A stretch of DNA of 64,000 bases from contig WHVD01000037.1 in NCBI GenBank assembly GCA_015178975.1, positions 434,001 through 498,000 on the forward strand. The letters run 5' to 3'. Below the pieces are notes generated by a model, which searched no databases, was not told the origin of the DNA, and saw only the letters and a list, made by a program, of their open reading frames with translations. Shown here in pieces: positions 1-10,230 of this stretch. The first letter of the stretch is position 1; each line of letters starts with the position of its first letter. A program made the position numbers and the translations under genes. This DNA is from Hysterangium stoloniferum (Eukaryota; Basidiomycota; Agaricomycetes; Hysterangiales; Hysterangiaceae).

Positions 1-2784
1 GTTCTGTTAGGGTCCATTCTAATTTATAATCTTCTCTTAATAGACACCTCCCCGATAGCTTGCAACACCTCGCAGTTATCAAAGGACATGGAGGAATCAG
101 AACCGGTTATATCGTAAACAATTCTATACTTGCATCTTGTTGTATGATCTCATTATCTCCTGGGGCAGTATTAGTAACCCTTCCGTTGCATGTGTTGAGA
201 TTATTGCCATGGATACCTCTCTCACACCCTCAACACCCGTTGTAAAGACGTCCGAACCGTAAGCGCCTATGTTTTCTTCTCGTGTAGGGACATTAACCAC
301 GGTGGGAACACCCCATAGGATCGCCGTCGTCGATAGCGTATGTACGGATTCTGGGTCCAAAGGTGCCGAGGCACAAGACCCATTTATAGAGAATGAGTGT
401 AATGCGCCGGTGAAAACATCCCCACGGTAAGTGATCACGCCTTTGTTCTGTGGAACAAAACTTGAACAGTTTTTGCTCCTCTAGCATCCAGGTGGCCCCT
501 CAGGTTGCTTCTCCCATCACCACCAGCAAGGGTCAGTCATCGCCGCCCACCACATGCCTACACGTCCCAGTGACGGAGACTGAAAGGTAGGAGACAAAGT
601 TTTTTTCCAGACAGTGGGCTTGATTACTTTATTCGATCGGACAGTTTCCCACCTGAGGGTAGCGTGGAACGACCAGGGATGGTCCAAATGAAGATGGATG
701 ACAATGGAACGAATGGGGTTGTCGCTGCCGGAGAGGAGAAACTTGTTGTGGAAGTAAGTCCCGCGAGTCTCATAACATGTCCCGTACTTAGCACGTCCGG
801 CAAACACAGACAATTACATCCGAAAGTCAATGTGGGAAAGACAGTCTACCGGCGACAGGGTCTTCACAGTCTGCCGAAACCCCTGTCCGTTCAACCAAGA
901 CAAAACGGTCTAGAAAGGAGAGGCTGCGTGCCCCAGGTGAAATAGATTTTGATGCGCTTAATAATTAGTATCTGATTTATATCGTAGCTAAGCAAGGGAA
1001 AGAAGGGAAAGTCAATGCAGAGTCATCTGAAATGTATGGAAATTATGCTGTTCTCCTTCGTCTGTTGCTCACGCTAACGGGATTCGCCTAGTGTCAAACC
1101 TTCCAGCGCTCAGGAAGACGTCAAGCCAAGATCTCCACGCCAATCGAACCCTGAGGACAGAGAAACCCTCCCTGTGTCCATTGCACAACCCGAAGAGTCG
1201 ACGCCAGGGGCACTGACACCCCTTGAACAGAAACATGTGGACATTGCCCTGGGTTTATTGGCCAAAGAAGACTCCCGTTATCCATTGAACTTCACTAGAA
1301 CATTCTTGGAGCACATGCTGCACAGACGCCTGCCACCGGAGAACAGCTCTCCTAGTTCAGAGACGACGAAACCTGTGTCCACTGGGTCATCTGCGGCGCC
1401 ACAATGGATCGACACAATGACTGCTGGCGAGGAAACGACTACGGGAAGTGGCGGGATAGTAGAGTCGGAAGTTCGGGCGAACAGCTCTCCTGGTCCAGAG
1501 AAGACGAAACCTGTGTCCACTGGGTCATCTGTGGTGCGACAATCGATCGACACATTGACTGCTGGGGAGGAAGCGGCTACAGGAAGCGGCGGGATAGTAG
1601 AGTCGGAAGTTCGGGTGTGTATAAAGATTTCAACATGCATTGAAATTAACTGATTTTGTGCATTAAATGGAAAGGCCGGTCCCAGAGACAACGCTGTCGC
1701 ACCTCTTTCGCCGGTATCACTCCTAGACACGGTGCAGGCGGGCTCCACTGCAACGGAGGCGCAGGAAGGGAACATTGCGTCGGTAACTTGTTCTACCAAT
1801 ACAATCTACGAAGCGCCTCCCCTAGACATCCCTACTTCACTTGCCTCGCCAGAATTACTTCTAGAGGTGGCGCCTCCCCTAGACATCCCTACTTCACTTG
1901 CCTCGCCAGAATTACTTCTAGAGGTGGCGCCTCCCCTAGACATTTCTACTTCACTTGCCTCGCCAGAATTACTTCTAGAGGTGGCGCCTCCCCTAGACAT
2001 CCCTACTTCACTTGCCTCGCCAGAATTACTTCTAGAGGTGGCGCCTCCCCTAGACATCCCTACTTCACTTGCCTCGCCAGAATTACTTCCAGAGGTGGCG
2101 CCTCCCCTAGACATCCCTACTTCACTTGCCTTGCCAGAATTACTTCTAGAGGTGGTGGAGACAACTGCTTGTATTGGCACGCCTTCCCGATCAGAGTTTG
2201 AATGCGATTCATTTTCACAACTCGCTACAGTGCATGTGGTGATCGACGAGGATATCGAAATGTTGGACGCATATCCGTCTGATGCCTCAGTTGAGCCAGA
2301 GAGTGCTCCCGAAGATGAATACGTATACATGGACGTTGACCCTGAACCATTGGTGAACCATTACTACGATTTGAACCCTCCAAACCACTCTTACGTATAC
2401 ATGGACGTTGACCCTGAACCGTTGGTGAACCATTACTACGATTTGAACCCTCCGAACCACTCGAACCCCCAAAACCAATTTTCACCATCGGGGTCCACAT
2501 CAAGTTACGCTCCGTATGCTGCCCAGCATTCCTTACAAACTTTTTATCCAAATTCCAATTTTGGCTGCAGTGTAAATGGTGATCCACAGTACTCGGTTCA
2601 ATATCAGCATCCCTCACATTCTTGTTATCCAAATTCCCATTTTGGATATGGCGTAAATGGTGATCCACAGTGCTTGGCTCAGTACCAGCATCCCCCACAA
2701 TCTTGGTATCCAAATCCCCATTTTGGCCATGGCGTAAATGGTGATCCACAGTACTTGGCTCCATATCAAACACAACTCTGGTAA
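1..2784 (+). CDS. Repeat-rich hypothetical protein, left copy, 5' end outside the window
   Basis: I do not recognise the family. Likely exons lie near 60-113, 171-259, 331-430, 484-586, 629-753, 810-954, 1091-1614 and 1675-2784, joined in one frame through GT-AG introns, with a TAA stop at 2782-2784. The protein is Ser/Thr/Pro-rich and built of internal repeats. They are a roughly 45-residue unit twice (SSETTKPVSTGSS type), a 19-residue APPLDIPTSLASPELLLEV unit six times, a 24-residue unit beginning YVYMDVDPEPL twice, and a roughly 27-residue unit with NGDPQY three times near the C-terminus. A basic stretch (TKTKRSRKERLR) could be a nuclear signal, which is inference. The first exons seen in the right copy fall outside this window. 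No catalytic motif is visible. Confidence 0.6.
1813..2154 (+). repeat. 57-bp coding tandem repeat, six units
   Basis: Six nearly identical 57-bp units each encode APPLDIPTSLASPELLLEV with only a few base changes. Since 57 is a multiple of three, copy-number change keeps the reading frame. The mirror copy at 21160-21330 has only three units. Confidence 0.95.
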
Positions 2785-4866
2785 TACCCGAGCTGGACTA
2801 TGTATATATCATTACAATTTCAAGCGAGAACTAATGTCCAATCCGCACCTATCCGTGGTCATATTAACAGGCTTTGGTGATGGCAGTCTGTGGCTGCCAT
2901 GATCACTAGGTCACCATTGAGGTACAAACACAATCTACATTCAATGTCCCTGGCATATTGCTAATGTGGCTCCTAGACTTTTTTCTCATATAGGCGTTGG
3001 TTGATCCATCTATCCTTACCTTATAGCGTTAAAAAAGAGTTGCCGGTCAACTAGCATCTATTCACCATTGAGGTACTAACATCCCAATCTTCGGCTTTCC
3101 CAATTTTCCTCATTCATATTTAATTACAATTCCACAGGGCCTGCAACCCTGCAATAAATGGGATTGCAGTCACTCACGCCAACCATCGACGGGTTAGGCA
3201 TGACAGCCTGGGGCTGTCATGATCAAACAGTTGTTATCCAGGTTCACTACATTTTTTTATTGGTATAGCTTTCAAAGTATCTGATTGTCTGTAATAGATC
3301 AGGACTACCTCATGCTGGAATGGCGAACTGTCGATAAGTTTAGGCATGGCAGCAGGGGGCTGCCATGATCACGTATTTGATAAAAAGGTTTTGTCATATA
3401 TTGGATTCATGTGTGAGAAAACGTCTAACGTACAATGGTAGCATATACGTTTCTAAAATCATCGAGGTGTAGCACAGCCAGGCAGCATATCAGTAGGGCT
3501 GTCACGATCAGTCGCTCATCAGTGAGGTATTTCCGTGTCATTGTATGCTTTGACAAATTTACCTACCTGCTTTATCAGGTTAATATACCAAGCTTTAACC
3601 CCCCGGAAAGTGGCGAAGAGGGGACTGAGTTCGGTCGGTCAGAGCCTGCCAGAGCCATGTTTTGGGAGTGAAGCGGGTTGGATCAGATGCCAGGATTGGA
3701 GGTGAGACTGAATCTTATATGACCAGATTTGGATCTTTGCCTCAGCTAAGAGATTTTTTGTAAAGGACGATCACAATGCTATCACCACATCGCACTCGTT
3801 CTCAGTTATGCCACCATCATTTCTTCCCATGCCCATCCATTCCTCCCCATAGTCGACGAATGGATCCCCGACGGCAACCACATGACGCATAACTGGCCTT
3901 GACCATGGGCTGCTATTCTCCTACTGAGGACAGCTTTACGTTTGCCCACTGGCACATTATCCCATCTGTGTGACCTTGTCGCTACCAATGACGCGGTGAT
4001 GTGACAAATCGGTTCGTGTCAGTCACTCCATCAGGCGTTAATCAGTGAACTTCCGAATTCGCACGGGAGGTCTTACGTCTACGATGAGGAATGGTTTATT
4101 TATTGTCGCCAATGTAGGTTATGGCGCCCTTACCGCCACAAACAGAAGGTGCTGAGGAGAGTCCTCTGACGCTTGAACACCGATTGTGACATATTGTGAT
4201 CCTTGTTTCTTGATGTACATGCAATTGTATTATGTCATTTATCTCGTTTCTTTTTCCTTTTTCAACTATATAATTCCTTGGGGTATCCTTCTCCAATTCT
4301 TTTGATCAATATCATATCTTTCACCGCATGTTTCCATCGTCTTACTGGCGATTTCCCTTGTGCTAGGCTAGTGTTTACGTTATGAACCAGATGGCGAGGG
4401 AGCTTAATATCACTTCAACTGGAGAAGCGTGGAAGGCCCGAAACAATACACATTGTATACATGGGGTGATTCACGGAGGTTATATCACACTCAGCCTCCA
4501 CCAAGGATCCTTTGAGATTTCGGATGGGCTTTTGGGGGTCAATACAACTGGAAACATCCCATTTTGGTATTTTTCTGCATGGTTATCCAGTCATACCCAT
4601 ACCCAATCCCAACTTGAACAGACGCCATCACTTATATACTACATGCCAACGTAGCACTGCAAGTATTTCTTTCACTCCCTTCAATACCATGACATCCAAA
4701 TGTGATCGCATGATGCAGAGGACATCGCTCATAGAATGTAGGCGTACGTGAAATCTCGGAGTCTATGAACATCAAAATATGCTGAAGCTGTTCTATAGAG
4801 CGGCTCGTCGCTCGTAATCGTCTAAGGTCACTCTACACACGACCATGATGCTCCGATATGATAATA
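2785..4866. other. Non-coding spacer between the hypothetical gene and the REI1 piece
   Basis: About 2.1 kb with only short, frame-incoherent open stretches. It contains the four hairpin motifs and, from about 3640 to 4520, the segment that recurs inverted at 7842-8645. Its mirror is 18463-20529. The A/T-rich sequence and lack of splice-compatible frames argue against a gene. Confidence 0.6.
2878..3513. repeat. Series of four GGCAGC...GCTGCC hairpin motifs ending in ATGATCA
   Basis: Four imperfect palindromes occur near 2878-2908, 3199-3225, 3343-3371 and 3476-3513. The cleanest reads GGCAGCAGGGGGCTGCC followed by ATGATCA. The others swap G/A and C/T at paired positions (GACAGC with GCTGTC), so the stem pairing is kept while the sequence varies. 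Two units are followed by an AGGTAC- or GAGGTA-type stretch. The region lies between the stop of the hypothetical gene and the convergent REI1 piece and has no convincing reading frame. Confidence 0.75.
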
Positions 4867-5632
4867 TCATGTGCATATCTAGAAAAAAGAAAGAAAAAGC
4901 GATCCAATTACTGGTAAAGAAAATTTATTTAGACTAAATTCATCCCGAGAATAAACAATATAAATTACCTGTAATAATGGATCACGGAAGTGCTTTTGGT
5001 GGTTATGCACGAATGCGACACGGGTCTTATAATCCTCTTTCCGCTTTTGGTCACGGAACTCTCTGATATGTCGCCCAGCCTCCTTCGCTTCTCCCCGATT
5101 GCGCGCCTTGATAACTTGCGTGCCACTTCCAAAGGCTCCGAAACCACCTTTCACCGGGACAAGGTCTGATCGCTTGTCGGCGAGCAACTTTCTCACTATA
5201 GCTGTGCCAGAATTGGGACCCTCCTGAGCAAGACGCGATGTCCTGAATGACTGGGCGTAGTATCGTCGCGTGGCTCTGTGACCTATTCGTGCACCAGAAG
5301 GTAGCACTAGTTCGTACTGTGTCACCATAGGTAATCTGGGCCCCGGGCAAGTCTTCCAGGTCATCTTCCGACAAATCTTCTTCATCGACGAGTTCGTCAG
5401 CTTCTTCCCCATCGTCATTGATATCTTCCTATTCATCTTGTCCAACTTCCACAGTAAGCTTCTTCTTGGGTTTGGTCACCTTCTTGCCTTGAATGACGGC
5501 GTTCGAATAACTCGAGGAGAAATCATAAAAGTCCGAAATTTCCAGGCGGTCTCGTTCTGAGTCGTAAGCAATTTTGCAGTGGCCCTTGTCGTTCATGTGT
5601 TTCCAAACCGCCCCGATGGCCAAATTCGCGCC
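4867..5632 (-). pseudogene. Truncated, decayed copy of the REI1 3' half
   Basis: The minus strand matches residues from about the middle of REI1 (VWKHMNDKGHCKIAYD) to its C-terminus (HFRDPLLQ, intron, short last exon). The 5' half, including the first zinc fingers, is absent. Against the intact gene at 16777-18462, a tryptophan codon has become TAG (TGG to TAG after GQDE). Two bases are also lost after the GDT codons (GACACAGAGTAC versus GACACAGTAC), which shifts the frame. The intron is retained, so the copy arose from DNA, not mRNA. The 5' break lies at about 5632, where RdRP upstream DNA begins within a few bases. Confidence 0.9.
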
Positions 5633-5639
5633 CGTGTAT

Positions 5640-7842
5640 TAAGCGCCTGTTCAGCTGCACGACACCTGCATATTTACGTTTTCGCGAACCGGCTGGTGAA
5701 GCCAACATTTTTTGAAGATCTATCCCATGTGTATCTAGATGCAAATACATAAGTTAATGCCCACACATGTGTTCAGATCGTGGCAAACCTTGCTTGCTAT
5801 TTAAGCATCCTCCACCTCATCATCATTAATATGAAACCTTTATCCTTTTTTCTAGATCGGTATTAAGGTCATAATGTCCAACCTTGTACCCGCCAATAGC
5901 AGATATTTTGGGAACTGTAAGAGATAGCACATACCAACTGTCACTCCTTCTGACTTTTATAACAGCAACAGCAGCCTCAGAAAATGCGGACTACAAAGAT
6001 TCAAGCACCACCTGTGAGCCACCCCGTGTCCTTATTTACCTATGTTGCTCCTAATAGCCCGTTCCAGGTTACCCCGGCTTAGATAGCGAAAACCCTTTTA
6101 TCTCACATCCTTACCATACCTCCAGCGCCTCATCAGTGCACTATGAGTGAGTCTCACCTTTCACGTGTAAGTTTCTCTCTACCAGTCAGAGTCGATTTAA
6201 ACGATAGGCCCACCATGTATCATAGGGATCTTCACAATTCTATGACGAATTCCCTGACCCGACCGAGGAAATTAATATAGATAGTAAAGTGCAAGAATAT
6301 GAATCTGAGACTCGTGAGTGGGTATTGTAATGCATATAAGGTGGCAGGAAGCCCTTAATGACTCTCCGAGCAAATGGGGTTCCGCTGACACGACAGCGAT
6401 CGAAGTAAACAACGAGGCGTGTTCCCTGGGCAAAAGAAAATAAAGTCAAATTAGCGATTTTGCTATCTCTTACGCGAACGCTCCACGACTTAAGCTGGGC
6501 CCACCAGCATCCCCGGAACGGAAGCCATCGCACATAGTGACATTCATCAAATATATTTTGATAAACATCTTTCATGGGGTTGTCAATGGGAAATCGTCGG
6601 GTTAACTTCCTCAGGGCGTACACAGAGCTATGAAGACATCACCTTGTCCAGTTTGAAGGATCTTCATGGAAAATCCAACGAAGTTGGTGCTCCAATGGTG
6701 GAAAACCTTCTGTGTGCCCGAGCTCAGAGCTTCATACACCGTGAAGTCTACGAAGAGGCCCATGCAAAGGAACCTACCTGCCAACAAGGCATGGAATTAT
6801 TAATGATGATGTATACGACCATCAATCAACGTATTGGGTAGAAGGATGCACGGGTAGAACTTGACAGGGAGGAAGAACATCTCAAAGAAGACACCCTTAG
6901 TGGTCTTGGCGGTAAAAAATGCTCCAGATGAATGGTACGGTGGGAAGATTGCTTTTATCGCCAAGCTTCGATAGAAAGAAGCCAAAAAGCCCCTGTATCA
7001 CCTTGAGTTACAGCCTCCAAAAATAAGTACTTCTACGTGCATCTCGCGACGCAGGGAATGTTTTCGATTAATGCGCATCTCTATCCCCGATTCTAAACTG
7101 TATCAGAGTAATAACGGTGAGTACGATGATGTTCGGAAGGTAAAGAAAGTTAACTGCTTTACAGGCGTTCTCGCCTATTTCAAGAATGATTTTATAATTA
7201 ATGGACGCATTTTTCGGCCATTTTATGCCAAAGAGCATGCTGTGTTTCTAATCCAGCTTGATTACATCTATAAAGATGGTGTCGCGGTGCATCACCCTCC
7301 ATTTGGAATGATTTCCTTTGATGAATTCCTGAAGTGGCATAATTCAATGCCACTAAATAAAGATTAGGCAAGTGCACGTTCTTCGCATTTCTCATCACCA
7401 GATCCATCAATTCCTTTTATTGGGGGGGGGGAAGGGATGGCACTGACCGCTCCTTGTTTCCGTTGGGTTTTTGCGCTTATACTCACATCCCCACAGCCAC
7501 TCTCCAAGTCGTGTGCTCGGGTGGTGCTCGGGCTATCCAATTCTGCTCCAGGACCAGAGTTGCCACGAGAAAACATGAAGTTCATAGACGCCAATATCTC
7601 TCTACCTAGATGTCTGCCAATTCTTCATAGATTCACTGGCTGGACAACGGGCGATTGAGCATGCACACAAACCAGAATCTAAAGATATCGTCACCGATGG
7701 TGCAGGGTTTGCTAGTTATTCGGTATTCACCGCCAGTAGATACAAATTCAAATGCCGTGCGCTATTCAATTTAGGATGTTCGGTGCCAAGGTTTGATCCA
7801 GCGCTGTTATGAGTTAACACCGTTCTTTGGTGGAGGCTGAGT
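5640..7842 (+). pseudogene. Inverted, decayed copy of the RdRP promoter and 5' half
   Basis: This block is the reverse complement of about 38940-41245. It contains roughly 230 bases of upstream DNA, the start codon (5874-5876, MSNLVPA), several exons with their introns, and ends in the exon encoding YKFK...FRMFGAK. It stops before the GGDYDGD catalytic motif. Small indels break the frame. One example is about 45-50 bases missing near 6530, where the parent encodes HATILYEGKNLPM; another is a shortened stretch near 6115. Introns are retained, so copying was DNA-mediated. It could still be transcribed from the copied upstream region, but no functional polymerase can result. Confidence 0.9.
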
Positions 7843-8645
7843 GTGATATAACCTCCGTGAATCACCCCATGTATACATTGTGTATTGTTTCACGCCCCCC
7901 AAGCTTCTCCAGTTAAAGTGATATTAGGCTCCCTCGCCATCTGGTTCATAACGTAAACAATAGCCTAGCACAAGGGAAATCGTCAGTAAGAGGAGGGAAA
8001 CATGCAATGAAAGATATGAGATTGATCAAAAGAACCGGAGAAGCAGACCCCAAGGAATTATATAATTGAAAACGGAAAAAGAAACGAGATAAATGACACA
8101 ATACAATTGCATATACATAAAGAAACAAGGATCACTACAAGTCACGATCGGTATTCAAGGGTCAGAGGATTCCCCTTAGCACCTTCTATTTGTGGCGGTG
8201 GGGGCGCCATACCCTACGTTGAAGACAATAAACCATTGCTCGCCATAGACCCAAGACCTCAACGCCTGATGGAATGACTGACACGAACCGATTTGTCACA
8301 TCACCGCGTCATCGACAAGGTCATGGATGGGATAATGCGACCAGTGGGTAAACGTAAAGCTGTCCTCAGTAGGAGAATAGCAGCCCGTGGCCAGTTATGC
8401 GTCATGTGGTTGGCGTTGGGGATCCATTCGTCGACAATGGGGAGGAATGGATGGGCATGGGAAGAAATGATGGCGGCATAACTGAGAAGGAGTGCAATGT
8501 GGTGATAGCATTGTGATCGTCCTATACAAAAAATCTCCTGGCTGAGGAAAAGATTCAGTCTCACCTCCAACCCTTGCATCTGATCCAATCTCCCGAAACA
8601 TGGCTCCGGCGGCGTCTGACCGACCTCTTCGCCACCTTGGGGTTG
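7842..8645 (-). repeat. Third-generation partial copy of the duplicated spacer
   Basis: The sequence from GGTGGAGGCTGAGTG to CTCTTCGCCACCTT matches 18825-19705 in the same orientation, and therefore 3640-4510 inverted. It carries its own substitutions and small deletions (for example near 8260, where a stretch of about 25 bases is missing). It directly abuts the RdRP fragment on its left. Homology ends at about 8645. Confidence 0.88.
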
Positions 8646-9048
8646 AGTTGCAATCATTCCAAACGTACGGGCCTTCCCGGGAACCAGGATACTGGTGGCT
8701 TCTTGTAAACTCTCGGTTTCATTTTTTTCATGATAATGTAGATCAACAGATATCTACGCAGTGTGACATCTTGTAAGCCAGAATTCAGCGAAGCGTTGCT
8801 TGACACGTACACTGACGAGGAAGTCATATATCATATCAACAATCACCTGCTCTAATTACCACGCGCACGGAATCAATTCGAATTCTTTCACATCTGGTGA
8901 CGACGTCGATTCAATGGCCCCAGAATTACCGTGACGAAATTAGTGCGATGGAGAAGGCACGCGGTTGGTGCCAATGTGCCCACCGTACGCCCCATAGTAC
9001 CTCTTCCAGAAGAATTGTCATGGAACACATGGAGAGACTCCCTCCACC

Positions 9049-9261
9049 TACGACGCTCTGGTTCATCAAGACCTAGCCCCACGAAACATGATTCTTGATT
9101 CAAGTGGCCATTTATGGCTTGTTGACTGCGGTCGTTCAGGCTTCTATCCTGTTTGGATGGAATACTCGGAGATGGAAGACATGAGTCGGCGATGCCATAG
9201 CTGGCTGCTGGAAGTCTCACGGCGTGGTGGGATCGCATGGGCTGGTCTCTATTTTGTTTGA
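9049..9261 (+). pseudogene. Fragment of an aminoglycoside-phosphotransferase-like kinase
   Basis: An open frame of about 70 codons encodes HQDLAPRNMILDSSG followed by LWLVDCGRSGFYPVWMEY. This matches the catalytic-loop and following aspartate region of the APH/choline-kinase-like family common in fungi, whose usual form is HGDLxPRNI...DWxxAGxYP. Upstream, from about 8930, family-like pieces (VGANVPTVRPIVP, RIVMEHM) occur in different frames, with no clean splice to connect them. The N-terminal lobe and the C-terminus are not found. I read it as a relic; a short multi-exon gene cannot be fully excluded. Confidence 0.5.
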
Positions 9262-10230
9262 TTGCTTGTGACTACTCTCGCCTGCATTCCAAAGGGCAAA
9301 CTGCGCTTCCCGTTGTACGACAACTCTCACTGAGATACAGGCTGGAGAAGCCGGTGCACTCTGCGCGCTATTGACCCAACTTATATGTTATATCCGGTTC
9401 TTTGTGGACGTGGATTTATCCAGTATATTCCTCATATTTGCTTTTTGCAAGCTTCTTAACCAGATATGCCATGCCAATACTCCATTCAGCTCACGAAAAT
9501 TATCAATGTATACCCACTACAACCTGGCACCTGGCACTTCTCTGGTGATCTCTCTTTTTCTGGATGATGATATTGAGCATGTGTGCAACGCTAATGGGTG
9601 CTTTGATTGAACCTCTTTTTGTAATCCTGGTAGAGTTTTTGCTCTCGACATGGCATGACCATACGTTCTTCCCACCGAAGCACAGATATTATGACACTCA
9701 CTTGACATTCAGGTTGCTCTGGTTGCTAGTTTGATCTTCCGTCAGGCTCGCCAGGATCATTGGCGGCGACCTCCACTCGAATTGAAAAGTTGGAACTTGT
9801 CGTCAAAAAGAGAAACCAATGGTTGGTCGGCGGCAATGTCTTTCCGCCGACCTTGCCACCGTCGTTGTCCAAATTGTGGTGGCTAACAAAATTGAATTGG
9901 GCGACGACTGCTGAAAGATCTGACAATCAGAACATGTATGTGCTCAATTATCATTACTCGTGATGTGCTTCTTGACAGCTTCAACTTCAGCACTAGTATT
10001 GTCACTCATTTCTAAAATATGGGTGGTGACCCGCTTCAGAGTATAAACAATACAAGTGCAAGTGAACTGCGCGTGTGGGTGCCTTGTCAATTACATCATT
10101 TTGATCAACCACCACCTAGCTCAGTTTATCTCTCTTTTCCTTTACGCTTCCCATCAATAGAATATCAGGATACATGTATCAACGGTTAGTCGCTGGATTT
10201 ACTCTACCCTGCCTTTATTCCATCAGCTTT
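9262..10230. other. Intergenic stretch, nothing recognised
   Basis: About 1 kb between the APH-like relic and the 3' end of the signal peptide peptidase gene. Short open frames are present, but none has a recognisable domain or splice logic. A pyrimidine-rich run lies near 10125-10150. Confidence 0.5.

Larger units (their letters stand above)
1..5632. repeat. Left arm of a 5.5-kb inverted duplication
   Basis: This stretch reads, base for base over long runs, as the reverse complement of 17690-23142. Position 1 pairs with about 23142 and position 5632 with about 17690. Because the window begins inside the arm, the duplication may continue to the left. The arms differ in length by about 180 bases, of which 171 are three extra units of a 57-bp tandem repeat in this copy. 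The arm holds a repeat-rich hypothetical gene, a hairpin-rich non-coding spacer and the 3' half of REI1. The decay of the REI1 piece here, against its intact right-hand version, shows that this arm is the derived copy, at least for that segment. Confidence 0.93.

Noticed and set aside
1656-2201. Second plus-strand frame of 181 codons over the same repeats
   Set aside because: Same cause: a stop-free frame created by the repeat. It overlaps the in-frame exon starting at 1675 and has no upstream exon.
1806-2330. Antisense frame of 174 codons over the 57-bp repeat array
   Set aside because: The repeat unit length is a multiple of three and lacks stops in several frames, so long open frames on both strands are expected. 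The plus-strand frame continues through splice sites on both sides; this one does not.
2878-3513. CRISPR-like array
   Set aside because: Units are palindromic, spaced 120-320 bases apart and unequal; no short regular spacers and no cas genes. The genome is eukaryotic.
3435-3671. Short protein frame in the hairpin-rich spacer
   Set aside because: It spans a hairpin motif, is not bounded by splice sites, and its composition looks random. It is preserved only because the DNA is duplicated.
1-8645. Retrotransposon or DNA transposon as the cause of the duplications
   Set aside because: No reverse transcriptase, transposase, long terminal repeats or target-site duplications were seen, and introns are kept in both captured gene fragments.
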